Source: Candidatus Poribacteria bacterium (GTDB lineage Bacteria; Poribacteria; WGA-4E; WGA-3G). Taken from it: a DNA stretch of 5,958 bases. Positions 1-5,558 of the stretch are shown in pieces. The DNA lies in contig JAPPMR010000526.1 in the NCBI GenBank assembly GCA_028818995.1, forward strand, positions 1-5,958, given 5' to 3'. Numbering within the stretch: the stretch's first letter is position 1; every line of letters starts with the position of its first letter. The notes under the pieces were generated by a model, which did not search any database, was not told the origin of the DNA, and was given only the letters and a program-made list of their open reading frames with translations. The position numbers and the translations under genes were made by a program.

Positions 1-51
1 TTTTTTAACTTGTTTGGGGTGTTAGCCCAACCCAACCCCATAATTAAAAAA

Positions 52-88
52 CAGTGTTGGGTTTCGCTTACGCTCTACCCGACCTACA
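52..88 (-). repeat. REP-like imperfect palindrome with 5' GTAGG, element 1
   Basis: Read on the minus strand, this element starts TGTAGG and then forms an imperfect inverted repeat. An arm containing CGGGTAGAGCG faces an arm containing CGAAACCCAAC across a few bases. The same style of palindrome (GGTTGGGT...GCGAAACCCAAC) is very common between genes in cyanobacteria and other environmental bacteria. The 5' GTAG next to a palindrome is the layout recognised by REP-associated Y1 transposases (RAYT/TnpA-REP) in other bacteria. No transposase is in this window, so mobility is only inferred. Confidence 0.5.
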
Positions 89-178
89 ATACTTTTATAG
101 AAAATTAACGTTTGTGAAAAAACACACCAGAAAAACCGAAAACTGAATAACCCTGTAAGATTTCCAGAAGCATTCAAT

Positions 179-197
179 TGTTGAGTTTTTCTCAACA
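179..197. repeat. 7-bp hairpin with T5 loop
   Basis: TGTTGAG (179-185) and CTCAACA (191-197) form a perfect 7-bp inverted repeat around a TTTTT loop, followed on the plus strand by TTTTG. It could be a weak plus-strand terminator for a gene left of the window, or only a chance hairpin. The stem is AT-rich and the following T-run is short. Confidence 0.3.
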
Positions 198-211
198 TTT
201 TGCACATGGTC

Positions 212-234
212 GCGAGCTGGAGCTCGCTCCTACA
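212..234 (-). repeat. REP-like palindrome with 5' GTAGG, element 2
   Basis: GCGAGCT (212-218) and AGCTCGC (221-227) are perfect 7-bp inverted arms separated by two bases. On the minus strand the palindrome is headed by TGTAGGA. This strongly resembles the classic Pseudomonas-type REP unit (GTAGGAGCGAGC...GCTCGCG). It lies just beyond the terminator of the sigma/propeller locus, a usual place for REP elements. Its role here is inferred from form only. Confidence 0.6.
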
Positions 235-246
235 GGAAGAGGTATT

Positions 247-278
247 TAAAAAAAGAAAGGCGCGTTTTCCAACGCGCC
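247..278 (-). terminator. Rho-independent terminator of the sigma/propeller locus
   Basis: On the minus strand an 8-bp GC-rich perfect stem, GGCGCGTT/AACGCGCC (278-271 and 266-259), closes a GGAA tetraloop. It is followed at once by TTTCTTTTTTT (258-248). It begins 28 nt past the stop codon of the propeller frame (307-309), exactly where the end of that transcript is expected. Stem, loop and U-tract all fit an intrinsic terminator. This supports the two minus-strand reading frames being one transcription unit that ends here. Confidence 0.88.
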
Positions 279-306
279 TAAGGTAGATTGATCTGATTGC
301 TACATT

Positions 307-1428
307 CTATTCATCAAGTGCGAAGTGGAGCACACCGCGTCCGAATGTGCCGACATAGAGTGTATTTCCATCAACATCAAGACAGGTAACAGGATATGGT
401 ATTTCTGGCGTGACTTGCTGCCATGTGCCAGTATCTCTGTCCAGTTGGTATATATATTGTTCTGTCTCTCCGTAAACCGTTGTGCCATCCACAGCAAACT
501 GACCCATCACGAGCGGCGTTCCCTCTGCATCAGTGAGCGTTTGCCAGTCAGTGCCATTACTTGACCGAGTAACACCTTTGTCTGTTGCTACATAGACACT
601 TTTCCCAGCAAAAGCAATTGCATGGAAACGGTCAACAGAAAATGGCAGATTTGCTGTCACATCGTTCCAGGTGTCGCCTTCATCAAACGATCGAATAAGG
701 TGTCCATTTCGTTTGCCGACGTAAACGGTCTCACCTGATACAGCAAGTTTGAAAGTGGAAGTATCAGCAAGGTCTTCGGAATTTTTAAATTTATCTCGAG
801 TGTCTTCATCTATTAGTCCGGTGTCGTACCATTCAGAAGTCCCGGGTTTCCATCTGAAAAGTTGATGCTGAAATTCCACATAATACGCTGTATCACTAAC
901 GGCAAAACTTGCGATTTTGACTCGAGTTTTTATTTCTATCCTGCTATCAAACGTAATCCCGCCGCTTTTCTTTGGAGCTGACGGTAAGTCTTCATTAAGG
1001 CTTTCTGTTTTTGTATCCGACACTGGTTCAAGAGGTTTGTTCAATCTTATCCAACCATCATCAAATGAATTGATTTTCCTTAAATCCGGCATTCCTTGAA
1101 TAAAGGTGAGCTTTTTGTCTTGCTCGGAGAAACGCATAAGACGTAAATCGGAGGAACGCGCCCGACGCGGGTTCATAAGATTCGAATTTGATGCCGTCGT
1201 ATATAGGATGTCATCAAATCCCACCATTAGTTGTTCCCCAAAAGTATCGGTAGTAACAAGTGTCCACGATTCACCACTGTCACTTGAAGATACAAGCCCT
1301 CTTTCCGCTGCATAAACGTAAAGCGTATTATTCACAGAAATCAGACCCCGCACATGTGTGCCTATCAACCCAGTATTAAATTGATGCCACGACTTGCCGC
1401 TATCGGTTGTCCTATGAATTCCGTGCAT
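307..1428 (-). CDS. C-terminal beta-propeller portion of the sigma fusion, split off by a frameshift
   Basis: This 373-residue frame is built of beta-propeller (BNR/Asp-box, WD40/YVTN-like) repeats. Asp-box motifs S/T-x-D-x-G-x-x-W are visible at residues 6-14 (RTTDSGKSW), 47-55 (SSSDSGESW) and 246-254 (RSFDEGDTW), with a degenerate one at 288-295. Recurrent strand phrases such as NTLYV, SVYVATDKG and TLYVGTFGRG fall between them. The product ends in GRGVLHFALDE, a natural propeller end. A polar, Lys/Ser/Pro-rich insert lies around residues 131-170. The frame is open upstream of the ATG to 1497 and reads repeat-like sequence there (AALLYDANTIYKGG before the Met), so this ATG is internal rather than a true start. 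GGAGG sits only 1 nt before the ATG, too close for normal initiation, and there is no signal peptide to export it alone. It is best read as the broken-off 3' part of the upstream sigma gene, by mutation, phase variation or sequencing error. Ligand unknown. Confidence 0.8.
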   Translation of the reverse strand: MHGIHRTTDSGKSWHQFNTGLIGTHVRGLISVNNTLYVYAAERGLVSSSDSGESWTLVTTDTFGEQLMVGFDDILYTTASNSNLMNPRRARSSDLRLMRFSEQDKKLTFIQGMPDLRKINSFDDGWIRLNKPLEPVSDTKTESLNEDLPSAPKKSGGITFDSRIEIKTRVKIASFAVSDTAYYVEFQHQLFRWKPGTSEWYDTGLIDEDTRDKFKNSEDLADTSTFKLAVSGETVYVGKRNGHLIRSFDEGDTWNDVTANLPFSVDRFHAIAFAGKSVYVATDKGVTRSSNGTDWQTLTDAEGTPLVMGQFAVDGTTVYGETEQYIYQLDRDTGTWQQVTPEIPYPVTCLDVDGNTLYVGTFGRGVLHFALDE

Positions 1429-1477
1429 TCCTCCTTTATAAATGGTGTTTGCGTCGTACAGCAGTGCAGCATAATTA

Positions 1478-3331
1478 TTATATATCAGAGAGATTGCCTA
1501 AATCAAGGAGAGTCCAGTTTTCTCCTGCGTCACTTGAATAAAAGTGATCCTTCCCAGCCGTCACCAAAATTTTTTCTCCCATAGCAGTAATTCTAACACT
1601 TGGGGTTCGATTCCTAAATTTGTCTTCAAAACCGTCAGTTCTGGGATCTATTGAATCCCAAGAATTTCCCGTATCAATTGATCGATAAAGTAACCAACCC
1701 GGATCGCCTAACATCATGATGGTATATCCCTCACCAAATTGATGTTTCATCTCCTCACCTACTACAACATAGAGATGGTGCTCATCTGCTGCCAAATCCA
1801 GAATTGCCTGCGTTTTACTATTCTTATTTGGCTTGCCGATGGGCAAATGTTCCCAATTTTCGTCATTAAGACGAAGAAGTCCTTGATCAGTACCGACAAA
1901 GACGGTGTTTTCAATAGCGGCAATTTCACGGATTTCTCTGTCATTCAACCCTTCGGACAGCGATGACCATGATTTACCTCCATTATCCGTGCGGAATATG
2001 CCGTTAGTATACGCGAGGTAGATGGTCATATCGCTTTGTGCGCCTGGAATTCCATCCGTTATCACCATGTCAACAAGCGGGCCTTCTATAGACTCACAGA
2101 GTGCCTCCCATGTTTCACCTCTATCTGTTGAAGCCAATATGTGATTAATGGTTGCAAGGTAGAGCGTATCCTGACGTTCAACTACGGGCCACCACTTTGA
2201 CTTTATAGTAAGTGAAACATGCGACGGACCTTCCATATTATTTATGAGTTTCCACGCAGTCCCATCATCTGTGAGTCTGTATAGACCTTGCCGTGTGCCT
2301 GCGTACACGTCTCCACGCGTTGTTGTGAAGAGTCCAGACACTGAACCACCTTCCGGTCCTTTTGTTTGAACCCACTGTGGTTTTGCCTTTGAGACTTCAG
2401 TTTCATCTGCATTTGCTGCAGCGAATAGTGGATCATCAGGTTTCTGTCCTACCCCGTTGCTCTCACCTGCTAAATCCACATGTCCGATCTGATTTCTAAC
2501 TGAGGGTTTTGCGGGAGAATCAATAACAAGTTGCGCTTCCGATATTTCAATTGTTCGTTCTGATTGTGCGTTTAAGTTGAACGGCTTCTGAAAATCACTA
2601 AGACGTTGTGTGCCAAGTCCCATCAGCAATAAGACTAAAACGGCAGAAGCAGCAGAGACCGCTAACGGCACGAGTGGTTTACTGCCTGAAGGTGCTACCG
2701 GATTAAGTCGTGAAATTTCCTTCATAATATTTTCTGTCATTTGTGTCGGCAGTTGGAAACTGCTAAGGTTTTCTTTAATCATCGTTTCCTCTTTCTTTAG
2801 TCGGTTGCGGGCGCGGCTAAGACGACTCCTAATAGTATTCGGAGATACACCGAGAAACTCGCTAATAGATTCACATGTCATTTCCCCAAGATAGTGGAGC
2901 GTCATCACAGTTCGTTCACTTTCTGGCAATTTTTTGAGCAAATCTCTCACCAATTCACGTCTAATTTCATTGATGTCAGTTTCTCGCTGCTCTTCTACAT
3001 ATCGTGTATATGCCACTTGGTCCACCTCTTTGCTATCAACGGTTTCTAAGGATTGCATCGGTAGGCGTTTCTTTCGGAGCCATTCACAACACAAGCGTGT
3101 AGCAATAACATAGAGCCATCCAGAAAACAGGTTATGATTTTTCAAAGTTCCGAGTTTTTGGTATGCCCTCAGAAAAGCGTCCTGTGTAATTTCTTGTGCG
3201 ATATGAAAATCACCGATTTTCTGCCATGCCAGCGAGTGTACGCCCTTTTGATATTTTTCTACTAAGGCGGTGAACGCTGATTGGTCACCGTCTAATGTTC
3301 GCTGAATCAGTTCAGCATCTTTCTTTTTCAT
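1478..3331 (-). CDS. ECF sigma factor fused to a TM helix and Asp-box beta-propeller (truncated by frameshift)
   Basis: The 617-residue product starts with an ECF sigma-70 factor. Region 2 is about residues 5-88, with the -10-binding helix area ITQDAFLRAYQKL and FSGWLYVIATRLCCEWLRKKR. A linker follows to about 120, then region 4 at about 123-180, with the helix-turn-helix MTCESISEFLGVSPNTIRSRLSRARNRLKK. After a juxtamembrane linker (182-217), residues about 218-240 form one hydrophobic helix (VPLAVSAASAVLVLLLMGLG), with basic residues on the N side. The sigma part is thus predicted cytoplasmic and the rest outside. Residues about 315-617 are propeller repeats with Asp boxes at 401-408, 447-455, 551-558 and 599-606 and degenerate ones near 353 and 488. 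The ATG at 3331 is preferred over that at 3376: it has GGAGG 6 nt upstream, begins MKKKDAELIQ like normal ECF factors, and the upstream ATG overlaps the putative promoter. The frame stops at 1478 mid-repeat and the propeller resumes in another frame. No separate anti-sigma gene adjoins it. The role is probably transmembrane transcription signalling; targets are unknown. Confidence 0.88.
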   Translation of the reverse strand: MKKKDAELIQRTLDGDQSAFTALVEKYQKGVHSLAWQKIGDFHIAQEITQDAFLRAYQKLGTLKNHNLFSGWLYVIATRLCCEWLRKKRLPMQSLETVDSKEVDQVAYTRYVEEQRETDINEIRRELVRDLLKKLPESERTVMTLHYLGEMTCESISEFLGVSPNTIRSRLSRARNRLKKEETMIKENLSSFQLPTQMTENIMKEISRLNPVAPSGSKPLVPLAVSAASAVLVLLLMGLGTQRLSDFQKPFNLNAQSERTIEISEAQLVIDSPAKPSVRNQIGHVDLAGESNGVGQKPDDPLFAAANADETEVSKAKPQWVQTKGPEGGSVSGLFTTTRGDVYAGTRQGLYRLTDDGTAWKLINNMEGPSHVSLTIKSKWWPVVERQDTLYLATINHILASTDRGETWEALCESIEGPLVDMVITDGIPGAQSDMTIYLAYTNGIFRTDNGGKSWSSLSEGLNDREIREIAAIENTVFVGTDQGLLRLNDENWEHLPIGKPNKNSKTQAILDLAADEHHLYVVVGEEMKHQFGEGYTIMMLGDPGWLLYRSIDTGNSWDSIDPRTDGFEDKFRNRTPSVRITAMGEKILVTAGKDHFYSSDAGENWTLLDLGNLSDI

Positions 3332-3337
3332 GGGAAT

Positions 3338-3342
3338 CCTCC
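3338..3342 (-). promoter_or_regulatory. Shine-Dalgarno deciding the sigma gene start
   Basis: GGAGG on the minus strand lies 6 nt before the ATG at 3331-3329. It is the only strong ribosome binding site ahead of the ECF domain and favours this start over the in-frame ATG 15 codons upstream, at 3376. Confidence 0.75.
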
Positions 3343-3367
3343 GGAGTTTTAGCATCCCTTGATTAAT

Positions 3368-3397
3368 TAGACGCACCTTAGATCAAAAAATGTTGCA
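3368..3397 (-). promoter_or_regulatory. Putative ECF-type promoter of the sigma gene
   Basis: On the minus strand, TGCAAC (3397-3392) is followed after 18 nt by CGTCTA (3373-3368). An AAC-containing -35 and a CGTC-type -10 are the classic signature of promoters read by ECF sigma factors. The spacing is 1-2 nt longer than most described examples. A run of nine A (3406-3398 on this strand) directly abuts the -35 and could act as an UP element. Predicted initiation around 3361 would leave a 5' UTR of about 30 nt to the ATG at 3331. This suggests positive autoregulation by the encoded sigma factor (inference). Confidence 0.5.
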
Positions 3398-3448
3398 TTT
3401 TTTTTTGGAGAGGAAAAAAATAATAAAATTTCAATTTGTTGGCAATTA

Positions 3449-3470
3449 TGTTATACTTTTATGCTATACT
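3449..3470 (+). promoter_or_regulatory. Putative housekeeping promoter(s) of the dioxygenase gene: tandem extended -10 elements
   Basis: TGTTATACT (3449-3457) and TGCTATACT (3462-3470) each match the extended -10 consensus TGnTATAAT with one mismatch in the hexamer, 13 bp apart. They are part of an imperfect direct repeat, TATACTTT-TAT / TATACTTT-AAT. Clear -35 boxes at 16-18 nt are lacking: TTGGCA at 3439 is 7 or 20 nt away. That is tolerable for extended -10 promoters. Transcription from either would leave a leader of roughly 60-75 nt before the ATG at 3538. Confidence 0.45.
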
Positions 3471-3537
3471 TTAATATAAGCACACTGTAATGAAAAGGAT
3501 TTTATAACCTATACACTCACGTGGGTGGAGGAAAGGA

Positions 3538-4338
3538 ATGGAACAACTGATAACAGATGAGCAGTGGGAACATTTTTCAGAACACGGCTATGTTCGCATT
3601 GGACAAGTTGCCACTGATGAAGAGTTAGCGCGGTTACAACAGCGTATGGACGACATCATGCTCGGTGAAGCGCCGCTTGATTATAACCAAATCATGATGC
3701 AACTTGACCGGGAACCTGGAACAGACAGACCCGGGCCTCAATCCTCAGGACATAAAGGCGCAACGTTGTTGTATCGGAAAATTCAAAATCTTGAGTTTGA
3801 TCCCTATTTTTTAGAATATCTTCAAAATCCTATCTTTAAGGAAGTATGTGCAAAAATCTACGGGGAAGGTGTCCCAATACTATGTTTCCGTGCGATGTTT
3901 ATGAATAAACCGGCGCACGAAGGCACTTATCTTGTTTGGCATCAAGATAGGTGGACAGACCTTGACCGCGATCCACAGATTACGATCTATACCGCCTTGG
4001 ACCCCGCAACGATTGAAAACGGATGTGTGCACATTATTCCCGGTTCACACAGCGACCTTATTAATCCCTCCCACGGTTCTGGATTTCTCACACAGGAACA
4101 GATTGACGACATCGTTGAGAACGCTACACCGCTGCCATTAGAATTGGAGGCTGGAGAAGTGGTACTGCTGCACAATTGGATGCTTCACAGTTCCGGCACA
4201 AATCAGACAGATATTCCACGGCGCGCTTTTAGTGTGTGCTACATGCATGGCGATACGCGTTCACATCGCGGTGGGTCTTTTAGACGCGTTTTTGGTGAAG
4301 GTGCGTTGAGTGTAGAAGATTTAGCGAAAACTGCTTAG
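3538..4338 (+). CDS. Phytanoyl-CoA dioxygenase (PhyH)-family Fe(II)/2-oxoglutarate oxygenase
   Basis: The 266-residue product has the length and layout of the PhyH family: non-haem Fe(II), 2-oxoglutarate-dependent oxygenases that hydroxylate small molecules in the cytoplasm. The metal triad is visible as H135-x-D137 in LVWHQDRW and the distal H217 in NWMLHSSG. The 2-oxoglutarate-binding Arg is R228 or R229 in the following PRRAFSVCYM stretch. The usual ENGCVHIIPGSH segment (160-171) precedes the distal strand. The N-terminal part (ITDEQWEHFSEHGYVRI) is the family's typical opening. The start is well supported by GGAGG at 3527-3531, 6 nt from the ATG. It is divergent from the sigma gene and followed after 155 nt by a Gfo/Idh/MocA gene in the same direction. 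The substrate cannot be read from the sequence. Bacterial relatives act on varied compounds, so the phytanoyl-CoA name is only a family label. Confidence 0.92.
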   Translation: MEQLITDEQWEHFSEHGYVRIGQVATDEELARLQQRMDDIMLGEAPLDYNQIMMQLDREPGTDRPGPQSSGHKGATLLYRKIQNLEFDPYFLEYLQNPIFKEVCAKIYGEGVPILCFRAMFMNKPAHEGTYLVWHQDRWTDLDRDPQITIYTALDPATIENGCVHIIPGSHSDLINPSHGSGFLTQEQIDDIVENATPLPLELEAGEVVLLHNWMLHSSGTNQTDIPRRAFSVCYMHGDTRSHRGGSFRRVFGEGALSVEDLAKTA

Positions 4339-4390
4339 ACCTGATGTTCGCCTTTAACTTTTTGGATTATGGTGAATTTTAAAATAAATA

Positions 4391-4443
4391 GACACTTCGT
4401 CCCTGGTAGGCGAGGTTTCCTAACCTCGCTGATGCCCGGTGTC
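4391..4443 (+). repeat. REP-like palindrome with 5' GTAG, element 3, in nested inverted repeat
   Basis: GCGAGGTT (4410-4417) and AACCTCGC (4422-4429) form a perfect 8-bp stem with a TCCT loop. The tetranucleotide GTAG (4406-4409) directly abuts its 5' side. Outer arms GACAC (4391-4395) and GTGTC (4439-4443) enclose it, so the whole could extrude as a cruciform or fold in the transcript. It sits in the gap between the dioxygenase and dehydrogenase genes. No T-tract follows, so it is not an obvious terminator, but it may stabilise or attenuate a shared mRNA. It shares the GTAG head, but not the stem sequence, with the palindromes at 52-88 and 212-234. Confidence 0.6.
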
Positions 4444-4493
4444 CAAGCAATTCAAAAATCTATCAAAAATATTATAACAATTTAGGAGAAATT

Positions 4494-5498
4494 ATGTCAA
4501 AAATTCGGCTCGCCATGATTGGATGTGGCGGCAACTCATCGGGACATGCGCGGCGGATGAACGGAAACCCTGACGTACAAATCGTTGGTACTTGTGATGT
4601 CAATACGGACATTGCCAACGGTTATATAGATCGTAACCTGTCAGACCTTACCCCGCGTCCGCAGGCTTATGATGATATAGCGAAAATGCTTAAAGAGACA
4701 AAACCGGATGCAGTGGTAATTTCTACGCCGCATACATTACACTTTGAGCAGGGCATGCAAGCACTTGACGCAGGTTGCCACGTTTTGATGGAAAAACCGA
4801 TGGTCACCTCCTCTGAAGATGCATATACACTGGCGGAAAAGGTTGAAGAGACAGGTCTAATCTTAACGATTGGCTACAATACGCCTTGTTCTGCTAACTT
4901 TCATTATATCCGCGAGATTGTGCGCAATGACGAATTTGGTAAATTGGAGTTGATCGTAGGTTATATTACACAGAATTGGAAACGCGCGACAACCGGTGCA
5001 TGGCGGCAGAAACCGGAACTTGCTAGTGGCGGACAGGCGTACGATAGCGGGGCACATCTCCTCAATAGTCTGTGTTGGACTGTGGAAGCAAAAGTGGAAG
5101 AAGTATACGCTTATACGGACAACCAAGAGACAGAAGTTGACATCAATTCCTCAATTAACATCAAGTTTGAAAACGGTGTACTTGCGTCAATGGTGATAAG
5201 CGGAAACTGCCCGAGTCCAGGTGGCACACACATGGCACTCATTTTTGACGATGGCAGAATTGAAGTTGATGGTTGGGGTGGCGGCTGGATTCGTGTTTGG
5301 AAAGGTGGTGAAGCATTAGATCCGCCTCCGATTACACCTGAGATGTCTGCAGGTAATCCAGATGACAACTTCATTGATGCTATTTTGGGAAGAGCAGAAC
5401 CGCGTACTAATCCGATGAACGGAATTATACAATCTGAGCTGATGGATCTGATTTACGAGTCGGCAGAAACGAAAATACCTGCACGTCCGAAACGGTAA
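4494..5498 (+). CDS. Gfo/Idh/MocA-family NAD(P)-dependent oxidoreductase
   Basis: The 334-residue product is a full-length member of the Gfo/Idh/MocA family, cytoplasmic dehydrogenases acting mostly on sugars, cyclitols and their derivatives. The N-terminal Rossmann fold shows the dinucleotide-binding GCGGNSSGH (10-18) and an acidic residue after strand 2 (CDVN, 34-37). The family EKP motif is at E100-K101-P102 (VLMEKPMVTS). The C-terminal domain carries the catalytic-type D184-S-G-A-H188 within GGQAYDSGAHLLNSL. A Gly/Trp-rich stretch (WGGGWIRVWKGG, about 261-272) lies in the C-terminal sheet. The ATG follows AGGAG (4484-4488) by 5 nt. It runs in the same direction as the upstream dioxygenase, so a two-gene unit is possible, although 155 nt and a palindrome separate them. 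Substrate unknown; family assignment is secure. Confidence 0.92.
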   Translation: MSKIRLAMIGCGGNSSGHARRMNGNPDVQIVGTCDVNTDIANGYIDRNLSDLTPRPQAYDDIAKMLKETKPDAVVISTPHTLHFEQGMQALDAGCHVLMEKPMVTSSEDAYTLAEKVEETGLILTIGYNTPCSANFHYIREIVRNDEFGKLELIVGYITQNWKRATTGAWRQKPELASGGQAYDSGAHLLNSLCWTVEAKVEEVYAYTDNQETEVDINSSINIKFENGVLASMVISGNCPSPGGTHMALIFDDGRIEVDGWGGGWIRVWKGGEALDPPPITPEMSAGNPDDNFIDAILGRAEPRTNPMNGIIQSELMDLIYESAETKIPARPKR

Positions 5499-5558
5499 AA
5501 ATGATTGTCCGGGAACCAAGCAATTAGGATATTGCGGGATACATTTTGGAAGATTGTA

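Larger units (their letters stand above)
1..306. other. Non-coding region downstream of the sigma/propeller locus
   Basis: No convincing gene is present in this stretch. It holds, in order, a weak 6-bp inverted repeat (TGGGGT at 15-20 with ACCCCA at 35-40), a GTAGG-headed imperfect palindrome (52-88), a T-loop hairpin (179-197), a second GTAGG-headed palindrome (212-234) and the terminator of the minus-strand gene (247-278). The only open frame of any length, on the minus strand at 22-207, reads straight through the repeats. It has no ribosome binding site or recognisable domain, so it is not annotated as a gene. Confidence 0.7.

Noticed and set aside
11..40. G-quadruplex on the minus strand (GGGGTTGGGTTGGG)
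   Set aside because: Only three usable G-runs are close together, so a stable intramolecular quadruplex is not supported.
22..207. 61-codon minus-strand open frame
   Set aside because: It is largely made of intergenic palindromic repeat sequence, has no ribosome binding site or domain, and lies past the terminator of the upstream gene.
325..1584. Several plus-strand open frames (325-564, 917-1099, 1106-1315, 1354-1584) opposite the propeller
   Set aside because: These are antisense shadows of well-supported minus-strand propeller repeats. They show no domains or start signals.
3332..3376. Upstream ATG at 3376 as the start of the sigma protein
   Set aside because: It adds 15 residues not typical of ECF factors, lacks a good ribosome site and overlaps the putative -10 region. 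The ATG at 3331 has GGAGG at ideal spacing.
4362..4390. Promoter TTGGAT-N17-TAAATA ahead of the dehydrogenase
   Set aside because: Each box matches the consensus at only about 3 of 6 positions, in AT-rich sequence where such matches are expected by chance.
4863..5519. Minus-strand open frames opposite the dehydrogenase (4863-5126, 5111-5374, 5316-5519)
   Set aside because: They are antisense to a full-length, motif-complete Gfo/Idh/MocA gene and encode nothing recognisable.
5520..5535. Hairpin GCAAT...ATTGC after the dehydrogenase as a terminator
   Set aside because: The stem is only 5 bp and AT-rich, with no following T-tract.
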